A DNA stretch of 64,000 nucleotides from JACPNO01 sp963825405 (lineage in GTDB: Bacteria; Acidobacteriota; Terriglobia; Bryobacterales; Bryobacteraceae): contig CAWGTB010000003.1 of the NCBI GenBank assembly GCA_963825405.1, positions 310,001-374,000 of the forward strand, written 5' to 3'. The position numbers were made by a program, and so were the translations under genes. Positions within the stretch are counted from its first letter, which is position 1. Each line of letters begins with the position of its first letter. The notes beneath the pieces were generated by a model. The model saw only the letters and a program-made list of their open reading frames with translations, searched no databases and was not told where the DNA came from. Shown here in pieces: positions 9,162 through 18,890 of the stretch.

Positions 9162-10922
9162 TCACTGAAACAATTGCCGGTAAGCTTTCGCGGCTTCCGG
9201 ATCGGAGCCACCGTACGGGTGCGCCAGATACAGCCCCAGAGCCCGCAGCGCGCGCTCACGGTTCCCGGCGCGTTGGTACAAATAGCCCAGCGTACGCTCG
9301 CAAAGCGAATATTCCGGCTGCCGGTCCACATGCATCCGGCATTCGGCTTCCAGATGGTCGAACACACGCGCCCCGTCCAGCACAGGCATGTCAGCCGGCG
9401 GATGGCGCAGGAAAATCATCGAAGGTCCGTCGTCGTAGACCAGCTTCCAATCGGTTTGACTGGGCATGGCCAATGCCAGTGCCAGCGGATAGATGGTTCC
9501 CGTCGTGTACTCAAAACAGTTCATGACGATCGCCTCAATCTGATAGCGGGTGAAGACCTCCGCGCGCGCGTCGCCGAATTCAAACAGCGGCGCGCCCAGA
9601 TTCAACAAGGCACGGCGGTAATCCTGATTGACGGATTCGTTCAGCGCGCGGCCATCGATGAACACTTTTTGCCGGGGCCACAAGCTCCAGATGAGATAGC
9701 CGCCGTAGTCGTAGGTATTGAAGATAGGGCCGGAGATGTGGTGATCCAGCAGGAACTGCGCTGCGCCCGCCGGATACCGCCATTGCGCCGCGCGTAGGCG
9801 AAACCCATCGCCGCGGGAGACGCCCACAATGAACCCGGCGAACAGCAGCGCGAGCACCGCGTAACCGGCGGCCGTCTGCATCTTCGGCACAAGCCTGGGC
9901 CGCCACGGAAAATAGCTGGCGATGATCATCGGCGCGACCATAGCGATCAGAATGATGTTGCGAAACGAGAGCAGCGCCGCCGTGCCGAATGCCGCGAAAA
10001 GCAGCCAATCAACCAGCCGCACCTTGCGCCACCAGATGAGCAGCGTGGCGCCGGCGGCGTACAGCAGAATGTCGAAGGTATACGGCGGGCCCCATAGATA
10101 CGGCCTCTTCCATTCGATCAGCGTGGCCGTGAGCGCGCTCTGGCGATAGAGCGGCAGGATTTCGACGATCCGAAAATAATTCGGGTTCAACCCAGAAATC
10201 AGGATGGAGAGCGCGGCGATCCCCAGAACCTGCCGATCGTGTTGCTCCAGTTTGCGCCAGCGCCGCAGCAAGATCTCCGCCGAGTAAGCGCCCAGCACTA
10301 CCCATCCCAGGAAAAAGCCGCCGTGACAGTTAGCCCACACCAGCGAAAGCACGGGCAGCGCCCACAACCTGCGCCCGGATTCCAAAATGGTGATGAAGAG
10401 CCCAACCATAAAGAACGTGATGAGCGCCGGACGATCCACGCTGAACTCCGTAGCGATGGCGGCCGCAACCAGCGCGGCCAGCAGACCGTCGTAGAAATTT
10501 CCCGTGCGGCGCGCGGCGGCCAATCCCGCGAGCCCGCAAAAACCAGCCAGCAGAAAAGTTTTGAACAGCACGATTCCCGGAAAGCCGGCCGCGCTGTAAA
10601 TCGCATACGACATTACCTGTGCGAGCCATTCGTGCGTGAGGTTAAACTGCCGGACTATCTCTTCGCCCGCGTACATCGGCTTACCCATATTTGTGGTAAA
10701 CGAAAACGGGTCAGGGACGGGCAGAGAATGGTGCTGGACGATGTACTCGCCGGTTTTGAGATGCCACCAGAAATCGGGATCGGCGATTTCAGTGGAGAAG
10801 AGTCCAGTCAGGCAGAGCGCGGCGAGAATCAGGATCGCCATCCGCAGCCAATCTTGTTGGGGAGACCACGCGGCCGCAACTGCTTCCGCGCGGCGCTGGC
10901 GTTTCGATGAGTGAGCTTTCAC
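9162..10922 (-). CDS. Polytopic membrane protein, GT-C glycosyltransferase-like
   Basis: A 586-aa membrane protein with roughly ten hydrophobic segments. The first periplasmic loop has DPDFWWHLKTGEYIV, an acidic/aromatic motif like those of GT-C fold sugar transferases that use polyprenyl-phosphate donors. The last 150 residues are soluble (FIDGRALNESVNQDYRR, then an RAGNRERALRALGLYL stretch resembling a TPR helix pair). GTG start at 10920-10922, 2 nt after the glycosyltransferase stop, so the two genes form an operon. That pairing with a polyprenyl-phosphate glycosyltransferase supports a role in lipid-linked sugar transfer; the acceptor is unknown. Confidence 0.75.
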   Translation of the reverse strand: MKAHSSKRQRRAEAVAAAWSPQQDWLRMAILILAALCLTGLFSTEIADPDFWWHLKTGEYIVQHHSLPVPDPFSFTTNMGKPMYAGEEIVRQFNLTHEWLAQVMSYAIYSAAGFPGIVLFKTFLLAGFCGLAGLAAARRTGNFYDGLLAALVAAAIATEFSVDRPALITFFMVGLFITILESGRRLWALPVLSLVWANCHGGFFLGWVVLGAYSAEILLRRWRKLEQHDRQVLGIAALSILISGLNPNYFRIVEILPLYRQSALTATLIEWKRPYLWGPPYTFDILLYAAGATLLIWWRKVRLVDWLLFAAFGTAALLSFRNIILIAMVAPMIIASYFPWRPRLVPKMQTAAGYAVLALLFAGFIVGVSRGDGFRLRAAQWRYPAGAAQFLLDHHISGPIFNTYDYGGYLIWSLWPRQKVFIDGRALNESVNQDYRRALLNLGAPLFEFGDARAEVFTRYQIEAIVMNCFEYTTGTIYPLALALAMPSQTDWKLVYDDGPSMIFLRHPPADMPVLDGARVFDHLEAECRMHVDRQPEYSLCERTLGYLYQRAGNRERALRALGLYLAHPYGGSDPEAAKAYRQLFQ

Positions 10923-10924
10923 GC

Positions 10925-11899
10925 TTAGCGGGCTTCGTCCACGACGCCGCGCTTCTTCTGCGTGAGTATTTCCCGCACGGCGTAGATGCGCCTGCCCTGC
11001 GTTTCGAAATACGTCCGGATCATCACTTCGCCCAGCAAACCGGTCGAGAACATCATCAGGCCGGCCAGCAGCAGCAGCCCTCCGGCCAACATTAGCGGAC
11101 CATGTTCCAGCACGATGTCGTGACCGGTGATGATTTTATCGCCGGCGCAGAAAGCCAGAATGATTCCGCCCAGGCCAGTCCCGGCCAGGCCGAATGTGCC
11201 GAAGAAATGCATGGGCCGAGTGAAATATTTCAACAGAAATTTGATGGTGAGGATGTCGAACATCACGCGAAAAGTCCGGCTGATGCCGTAGTGCGAATCG
11301 CCGTTGGGGCGCGGCGTGTTGCGGATCGGCACTTCAGCCACGCGCGCGCCGTAGAAGCTGGCCAGCGCGGGGATGAAGCGATGCAACTCGCCGTAGAGAT
11401 GAATTTCCTTCAGCACTTCGGCTCGATAGGCTTTGAAGGTCGTGCCGAAATCGTGCAGCGGCACGTCGGAGGCTTTAGCCATCAGATAATTCGCGATGCG
11501 GGAAGGAATCTTGCGGGTGATCGCATTGTCGATGCGGTCTTTGCGCCAGCCGCTCGCGATATCGAAACCTTCGTCGATCTTGGCAAGCAGCGCCGGAATA
11601 TCGTCGGGATCGTGCTGCAAATCACCGTCCATCGCGATGATGATTTTACCCTTGGCCTCATGAAAGCCGGCCGAAAGCGCGGCAGTTTGGCCGAAATTGC
11701 GGCGCAGGCGAATCACTTTCAGGCGGGCGTCGGTTTCAACCAGATTGGCCAGCAGCTCAAAGCTGCGATCGGTCGAAGCATCGTCGACAAACAGAATTTC
11801 GTAAGGCCGGCCGAGTGTTTCGAGCACTCCCGTCAGGCGATCGTAGAGCGGAAGAATAGACCGCTCCTCGTTATGCATAGGGATGACGATGCTCAACAT
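10925..11899 (-). CDS. Glycosyltransferase family 2, polyprenyl-phosphate type (DPM/ArnC-like)
   Basis: Transfers a sugar from a nucleotide donor to polyprenyl phosphate at the inner membrane. 324 aa from ATG 11899 (MLSIVIPMHNEERS). The frame extends 55 codons further upstream, but those are read out of the inverted repeat at 11929-12004 and are not kept. GT2 features: FVDDASTD, ALSAGFHEAKG, AMDGDLQHDPDDIP (DXD), and ASGWRKDR. Two C-terminal membrane helices (FGTFGLAGTGLGGIILAF and GPLMLAGGLLLLAGLMMF) anchor it. It forms an operon with the downstream polytopic protein. Confidence 0.9.
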   Translation of the reverse strand: MLSIVIPMHNEERSILPLYDRLTGVLETLGRPYEILFVDDASTDRSFELLANLVETDARLKVIRLRRNFGQTAALSAGFHEAKGKIIIAMDGDLQHDPDDIPALLAKIDEGFDIASGWRKDRIDNAITRKIPSRIANYLMAKASDVPLHDFGTTFKAYRAEVLKEIHLYGELHRFIPALASFYGARVAEVPIRNTPRPNGDSHYGISRTFRVMFDILTIKFLLKYFTRPMHFFGTFGLAGTGLGGIILAFCAGDKIITGHDIVLEHGPLMLAGGLLLLAGLMMFSTGLLGEVMIRTYFETQGRRIYAVREILTQKKRGVVDEAR

Positions 11900-11928
11900 G
11901 GCCTGAGTTTTTAGTTTATCAAAAGTAG

Positions 11929-12004
11929 TTCTCCGCGTACTCTGCGTCTCTGCGAGAAATGTTTTTTCCGGATTTTCTCGCAGAGACGCAGAGTACGCGG
12001 AGAA
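11929..12004. repeat. 31-bp perfect inverted repeat (family B), copy 1
   Basis: Left arm 11929-11959 and right arm 11974-12004 are perfect reverse complements (31 bp) around a 14-nt loop that contains six T. It lies between divergent genes (glycosyltransferase and ABC-F), so it is not a terminator for either; the right arm ends 22 nt before the ABC-F ATG. A 20-nt core of each arm (TCTGCGTCTCTGCGAGAAAT) recurs at 63151-63226. Confidence 0.9.
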
Positions 12005-12026
12005 ACCCGCTAAGCTTGGTGTTTCG

Positions 12027-13664
<1,638 letters not shown>

Positions 13665-13688
13665 GAAACCGCTTCCTCCGGTCGCGGC

Positions 13689-14100
13689 TCAGTCCAAGCC
13701 GCTGCGAATCTCCGGACCTTCGATGACGCGAATGCCATTGCCCGGATTTTCCACGGCGGCGCGCAGCGCCACCACCATCTGACGCAACGTCACCAGGCCC
13801 AATCGCCGCGCGCGCCGCTTCCGTGATGGAAACCAAATCCACACTGTGAAACTGCTCGGCTTTGGCGGGGCTGGGATGCGCCACGCCGATCCAGTGCACG
13901 AAGACATCGGCAGGGTCAAGATGCTGGCGATAGGAAGATCCGTCGAGCGCATCGCCGATCACGATCGCGCAACCCGGCGGCGCCTTGTGCTCCGATCCTT
14001 CGCGAACGAGGACCTGCACGCGATGCCCACGGGCAAGCAATTCCGCAGCGAGAGCGCGGCCCATGTAGCCAGTCCCGCCGGTGAGGAAAACGCTGGCCAC
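13689..14100 (-). pseudogene. Atypical SDR / NAD(P)-binding protein remnant with internal deletion
   Basis: GTG start (14098-14100) directly after the MFS stop gives a Rossmann start, VFLTGGTGYMGRALAAELLARG, then DVFVHWIGVAHPSPAKAEQFHSVD. After SITEAARAA the frame loses homology, while another frame supplies the C-terminal family motif RRLGLVTLRQMVVALRAAVENP and VIEGPEIR, ending at TGA 13689-13691. Relatives of this family are about 215-230 aa; only about 137 codons remain. An internal deletion of roughly 85 codons with an out-of-frame joint at the GCG-rich tract near 13805 explains both observations. Last gene of the ntrY-ntrX-MFS operon. Confidence 0.72.
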
Positions 14101-15294
14101 TTACTGCCGCCACCGGCGCAGTGCGGGCGATCGGGCCGCAAATCCCGCTACAATCGCGATGGTCGCGATGCCTCCGCCGACCACGCTTGCTACCGGTCCG
14201 AACCAGGCCGCCGTCCACCCGGATTCCACCGCGCCTAATTGATTGGAGCAGCTGATGAAAACATTGTTGGCCGCGAGCACCCTGCCGCGCAAGCGATCCG
14301 GCGTCTTGGTCTGCACGAGCGAATTGCGCAGCACCACGCTCACGTTGTCGAACACGCCTGTGAGCAGCAGCATTGCGAAAGACAGCCATACGTAACGCGA
14401 TAGCCCAAACAGAATGGTGGCCGCGCCGAAGCCTGCCACGGTCCACAGCAGCGCCCGCCCGGCATTTTGAATTTTCCGGGAATGCGCCATGAGGAACGCC
14501 ATAGACACAGCGCCAATCGCAGGCGCGGCACGCAACCAGCCCAGGCCATGCGCGCCAATGCGCAAAATATCGACCGCATAAATGGGCAGCAAAGCCGTGG
14601 CGCCGCCGAAAAGCACTGCGAACAGATCAAGCGAAATCGCCGGAAGAATCAACGGATCTTTGCGGATGAAATGTACGCCCTCCAGCAGCGCTTTGGCGTC
14701 GGGCGCAGCCACTTCGCGGCCCGCGTCGGAGCGAAAATGCAGAAGGAAAAAGCAAATGAGAGTGAGGGTGGCGCAGGCGAAGTGCACCAGGTAGACGGTT
14801 CTGCTGCCCGCCGCCGCAATCAGAAGTCCTGCCAGCGCTGGGCCGCTCACGTTGGAAATTTCCATCGCGCTGCTATTCCAGGTGATGGCATTTTGTAGCG
14901 CGCCCGGGGGCACCACATGCGGCAGCATCGCCGTGCGCGACGGCCCCTGGAAGGCGCGTGAGGTCGCTGTCAGGAACAGACCGCTGTAAATCAGCAGCAC
15001 CGATCCGGATGAAAAGATCAGCAGTGCGGACGCGGCCAGCAACAGTATCTGCGTGAGAATGATCACGCGGCGGCGGTCGTGCCGGTCGGCAACGCGTCCG
15101 GCCAGCAGCGCGAAGACGATGAATGGTGTGACTTGCACCAGCCCCACGTTGCCCAGCACGATGGCCGATTTCGTCGCCAGGTACAAATCCCAGCCCACCG
15201 CCACCGAAAGCATTTGCAGGCCGGAGCCGGATAGAAAATTCCCCGCGATGAGCAGCCGGTAGTCGCGCGAGCGGAACGAAGCGTACGCGTCCAC
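14101..15294 (-). CDS. MFS transporter, EntS/MFS_3 type
   Basis: Inner-membrane major facilitator, probably an exporter. 397 aa with about 12 hydrophobic segments. The loop-2 signature is present (LAGRVADRHDRRRVI), with the MFS_3-typical FQGPSRTAMLPHVVPPGALQNAITWNS and the second-half loop DRLRGRVLAANNVFI. The GTG start shares one base with the ntrX stop (TAGTG), so translational coupling is likely. Position in an ntrYX operon suggests control together with that two-component system; the substrate cannot be told. Confidence 0.88.
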   Translation of the reverse strand: MDAYASFRSRDYRLLIAGNFLSGSGLQMLSVAVGWDLYLATKSAIVLGNVGLVQVTPFIVFALLAGRVADRHDRRRVIILTQILLLAASALLIFSSGSVLLIYSGLFLTATSRAFQGPSRTAMLPHVVPPGALQNAITWNSSAMEISNVSGPALAGLLIAAAGSRTVYLVHFACATLTLICFFLLHFRSDAGREVAAPDAKALLEGVHFIRKDPLILPAISLDLFAVLFGGATALLPIYAVDILRIGAHGLGWLRAAPAIGAVSMAFLMAHSRKIQNAGRALLWTVAGFGAATILFGLSRYVWLSFAMLLLTGVFDNVSVVLRNSLVQTKTPDRLRGRVLAANNVFISCSNQLGAVESGWTAAWFGPVASVVGGGIATIAIVAGFAARSPALRRWRQ

Positions 15295-16658
15295 TACTCT
15301 TTCGGTCCGATACCCAGGGTTTTCATTTTGCGGTAGAGATTGCTGCGCTCAAGCCCCAGCAATTCCGCGGTGCGGGTGACATTGCCGTTGTTTTCTTCCA
15401 GCTTCTTGATGATGTACTCGCGCTCGACCGCTTGCCGCACTTCCTGCAGGCTGCCAAAGCGCTCCGCGCCGCGCTCGGCCGCGCCACGACGCGTCGCCGG
15501 CAGCGGAATATGGCGGGCATCAATGCGTACCTGCGGGTTCATGATGACGATGCGCTCGATCAAGTTGCGCAGTTCGCGGACGTTGCCCGGCCAGCGGTAT
15601 TCCTGCAGCAGTTGATACGCCGGGGCCGTGAGCTCCTTGGGACGGCGGCCGTAAGCCCGCGTGAATTCGCGCAGGAAATAATCCGCCAGCAGGGGAACAT
15701 CTTCGCGGCGGTCGCGCAGAGGCGGCACATGAAACGGGATCACGTTGAGGCGGTAGAAAAGATCCTCGCGGAAATTGCCGCGCTCGATTTCGTCCTCCAG
15801 CACTTTGTTGGTGGCCGCTACCACACGCACGTCCACTTGAGTGAACGAGGCCGCGCCCACGGGCTCAAAACGCTGTTCTTCGAGCGCCCGCAGCACTTTG
15901 GCCTGAGTGCGCAGGCTCATGTCGCCCACTTCGTCCAGGAACAGCGTTCCGCCGTCGGCCTTCTGAAACTTGCCGGTTTTCGTTTCGTGCGCGCCGGTGA
16001 AGCTGCCCTTGTTATGGCCGAACAATTCGCTCTCGATCAGCTCTTCCGGAATCGCGGCGCAATTCACTTCGACGAAGGGCTCCGTCAAGCGCGGACTCAA
16101 CGCATGAATTGCGTGCGCCACCAGTTCTTTGCCGCTGCCGCTTTCGCCGTAAATCAGCACGCGCCCGTTGGTGGAGGCCATCAACGCCAGTTGCTGGCGC
16201 AGCGCTTTCATGGGCACGCTCTCGCCGATGATGCGGTACTTGGAATCATCGTCCTGCTTGAGACGCATGTTTTCGAGCGCCAGGCGCCGGTGGTCGAGCG
16301 CGTTCTTCACCACCACGATGACTTTGGGAAGCGAAAGCGGCTTCTCGAGAAAATCGAACGCCCCGAGCTTGGTGGCCTTCACCGCCGTTTCAATATTGGC
16401 GTGGCCGGAAATCATCACCACTACCGGTCTCTCGGCGAAAGCCATCTCCTGAATGCGGGCCAGCGTTTCCATGCCGTCGATGCCGGTCAGCCAGACATCG
16501 AGAAAAATCATTTCGGTGGGGATGCGCGCGAGATCCTGCAGACACTCTTCGCCGCTGCCGACTGATTCGGCGAGATAGCCTTCATCCTCCAGCACACCGC
16601 AAAGGGAGCGCCGGATGCCAGGCTCGTCGTCGACAACCAGAATGCGCGCGGGCTTCAT
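15294..16658 (-). CDS. ntrX: Sigma54-dependent response regulator NtrX
   Basis: Response regulator paired with NtrY. 454 aa. Receiver 5-120 with DD10-11, phospho-acceptor Asp54 (MIFLDVWLTGIDG), Lys in FLEKPLSLPK. AAA+ domain: IYGESGSGKELVA, ELFGHNKGSFTGA, LFLDEVGDMS, RLNVIPFHVPPLRDRREDVP. Fis-type HTH at the end: NVTRTAELLGLERSNLYRKMK. The GSFTGA loop implies sigma54 contact. ATG overlaps the ntrY stop by 4 nt. Target genes may include the downstream MFS gene or the sigma54 promoters elsewhere in the window; neither is shown. Confidence 0.93.
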   Translation of the reverse strand: MKPARILVVDDEPGIRRSLCGVLEDEGYLAESVGSGEECLQDLARIPTEMIFLDVWLTGIDGMETLARIQEMAFAERPVVVMISGHANIETAVKATKLGAFDFLEKPLSLPKVIVVVKNALDHRRLALENMRLKQDDDSKYRIIGESVPMKALRQQLALMASTNGRVLIYGESGSGKELVAHAIHALSPRLTEPFVEVNCAAIPEELIESELFGHNKGSFTGAHETKTGKFQKADGGTLFLDEVGDMSLRTQAKVLRALEEQRFEPVGAASFTQVDVRVVAATNKVLEDEIERGNFREDLFYRLNVIPFHVPPLRDRREDVPLLADYFLREFTRAYGRRPKELTAPAYQLLQEYRWPGNVRELRNLIERIVIMNPQVRIDARHIPLPATRRGAAERGAERFGSLQEVRQAVEREYIIKKLEENNGNVTRTAELLGLERSNLYRKMKTLGIGPKE

Positions 16659-18799
16659 ACCCTGGCAGCGCGCACAATGGCGAGAGAGCCCGCAGTCGAA
16701 GCCATCACCGCGGGCGGTTCAGACTGCCGCGGTTCATCGACTCCCTCGACAATCGCCGGAATTTCGACGAAGAACCGGGCGCCGGCGGGGACATTGTCCT
16801 CTACGCGAATGTGCGCGTTGTGATCGGCAAGAATATGGTTGACGATCGCCAGACCGAGGCCGGTGCCGCGGCCTTTGGTCGAAAAATACGGCAGGAACAA
16901 TTTCTCTTTATCCTCGGCCGTAACGCCGCAGCCGGTGTCGGCGACGATCAGCTCGACGGTATCTGCAGTTCCCGGCTGGGTCGCGATCAGCAGCCGCTTC
17001 ACATGCGAATCCTGCATGGCTTCGGCGGCATTGTCCACCAGGTTGACGACCATGCGCTTGAACTGCTCGCGGTCGATGTTGACCTGCGCCAGGCCGGGCG
17101 CAAATTCGGTGCGCAAATCGATCCCGTCCAGGCGTCCGGAGAAAACCGTAAGCGCGCTTTCCACCACATCGTTGAGGTCGCTGCGCACCGGCTGCACGGC
17201 CGGGAAACGCGCGAATTGCGAAAACGCGTCCACCAGGTTCTTGACGGAATCTACTTCTTTGACGATGGTGTCCGTACATTCGCGGACGATGCGAGCGGAT
17301 TCGGGCGCCAGACCGACGCGCTCCAGATGCCGCGCCATGCGCTCGGCCGAAAGCGAAATCGGCGTCAGCGGATTCTTAATCTCGTGGGCAACACGCCGCG
17401 CTACTTCGTTCCAGGCCGCGGCTTTCTGGGCGCGCAGCAGGTCGCTGGTGTCTTCGAGCACGATCACGAAGCCGGAGCGCAGCCGTTCTTCGAGTGCCGA
17501 AACCGTGATCGAGAGGTGCAGCGTCCGGTGCTCGCCGCGTAGCTCCAATTGCCGCGAGGTCAGCCCGGTGCGGCGCGCGCGTTTCATCAGGTAGCGGATT
17601 TCAGCGGTGTCTTCGCGCGAGAACAGGTCTTCCAGGCGGGTGGCGCGGGCCACCTGCTCTTCGGGCAGAATGCGTTTCAGGGCCCGGTTGACGCGCTGGA
17701 TGCGGCCGTCGGAGGCCACCGAAATGACCCCGGTGGGAATGCTTTCGAGGATAGCTTCGGTGAAGCGGCGGCGCGCGTCCAGTTCCACGCTGTTGCTTTC
17801 CAGATCCCGCGTCATGGCGTTGAATCCGCTCACCAGCGCCGCCAGTTCGTCGATAGCCGGCACTTGCACGCGATAGCTCAGGTTGCCTTTACGCACCTCC
17901 CCGGCGGCTTCGAGCAGCGCCGCAATCGGCACGCTGATCTGTTTGGAAAGGAATAGCGCAATCCAGGTAGCCACGAACAGCACGAACAGGGTGATGAGCG
18001 CCATCAGCAAAATGTATCCCAGGCGCACGCCGCGGCGGCTTCCAGCCAGCTGTGCGTAGTAGCGGTCGTAGGCTTTGATGGCCTGGCGTTTTTGGGCGAC
18101 ATCGACCGGTATCTGCGGGGACAACACGATCGCGCCCAGAACCTTGCCGCCGGCTTCGATCGATTGCGTCACCATCACGGTGTCCTCATCCTGGGACCGC
18201 AAGGCGTCGCGCGAGCCGAAGGCGTCCAGCACCTGGCCGTTGGGTCCGCGAATCTCGGCGGCGGCCAGATTATGCTCGCGGCAAAACTGGTTTAGGCGGC
18301 CGGGAATCTTTTGGCCGGTGGTCAACAGGCGCAGGGTTTCCGGCTGGGAACCCAGCAGTTCGGCGTGCGCCTCGGCATTCTCCCGGGCCTGATCCTGCAG
18401 CAGCTTGGCGATCTGGATAAGCTCCAGACGCTCCTGATCCGCCGGCCGGCTGAACCATTTGTCCAGATTGCGGTTCAGCACGTGCACGCTGAACAGCACC
18501 ATGAAGAATATCGGCGTGACGCTCAAGGCCAATGCGCCGATCAGCAGCTTGGTCTTGATGCGCGAGCCCTGCCGGTTACTGCGCCGCTCGATATAGAGCT
18601 TGACGCCGATGCGCACCAGCATGAAAGCCAGCGTCACCATCAGCAGGAAGATGAGGATGGAAATGGCCCAGAAAATGAAGGTCTGTTCCGGACCGTTGGG
18701 GCCGTAGCCGCCGAAATCGAACGAGCCCTGCCAGATCACCAGGGTTACGGTGATCATGAGCGCCACCAGGGCGGAGCCGTAGAGAAGGCGGTTCTTCAT
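16655..18799 (-). CDS. ntrY: NtrY-type sensor histidine kinase
   Basis: Membrane sensor kinase, 714 aa. Membrane segments near 7-24, 41-65, 84-107 and 260-285 frame a periplasmic region of about 150 residues. HAMP 285-340 (ISVPIAALLEAAGEVRKGNLSYR), PAS about 345-455 (ESIPTGVISVASDGRIQRVN), HisKA with His472 in RRVAHEIKNPLTPISLSAER, and HATPase_c with NLVDNAAEAM, VADTGCGV and GRGTGLGLAIVNHILADH. This is the full NtrY layout. First gene of the ntrY-ntrX-MFS operon. Confidence 0.93.
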   Translation of the reverse strand: MKNRLLYGSALVALMITVTLVIWQGSFDFGGYGPNGPEQTFIFWAISILIFLLMVTLAFMLVRIGVKLYIERRSNRQGSRIKTKLLIGALALSVTPIFFMVLFSVHVLNRNLDKWFSRPADQERLELIQIAKLLQDQARENAEAHAELLGSQPETLRLLTTGQKIPGRLNQFCREHNLAAAEIRGPNGQVLDAFGSRDALRSQDEDTVMVTQSIEAGGKVLGAIVLSPQIPVDVAQKRQAIKAYDRYYAQLAGSRRGVRLGYILLMALITLFVLFVATWIALFLSKQISVPIAALLEAAGEVRKGNLSYRVQVPAIDELAALVSGFNAMTRDLESNSVELDARRRFTEAILESIPTGVISVASDGRIQRVNRALKRILPEEQVARATRLEDLFSREDTAEIRYLMKRARRTGLTSRQLELRGEHRTLHLSITVSALEERLRSGFVIVLEDTSDLLRAQKAAAWNEVARRVAHEIKNPLTPISLSAERMARHLERVGLAPESARIVRECTDTIVKEVDSVKNLVDAFSQFARFPAVQPVRSDLNDVVESALTVFSGRLDGIDLRTEFAPGLAQVNIDREQFKRMVVNLVDNAAEAMQDSHVKRLLIATQPGTADTVELIVADTGCGVTAEDKEKLFLPYFSTKGRGTGLGLAIVNHILADHNAHIRVEDNVPAGARFFVEIPAIVEGVDEPRQSEPPAVMASTAGSLAIVRAARV

Positions 18800-18835
18800 G
18801 GCGTGGGCGGTCTATCCCCGATTATACAGGGGGCC

Positions 18836-18868
18836 AATAAAAAGGGGCGAACCCGAAGGCCCGCCCCT
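18836..18868 (-). terminator. Rho-independent terminator of the TonB receptor gene
   Basis: On the minus strand an 8-bp GC-rich stem (AAGGGGCG / CGCCCCTT, arms at 18861-18868 and 18841-18848) is followed by TTTATT. It lies 23 nt past the receptor stop and upstream of the ntrY start, so it separates the two transcription units. Confidence 0.75.
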
Positions 18869-18890
18869 TGGAGGTTAAAAACTAAATCGC

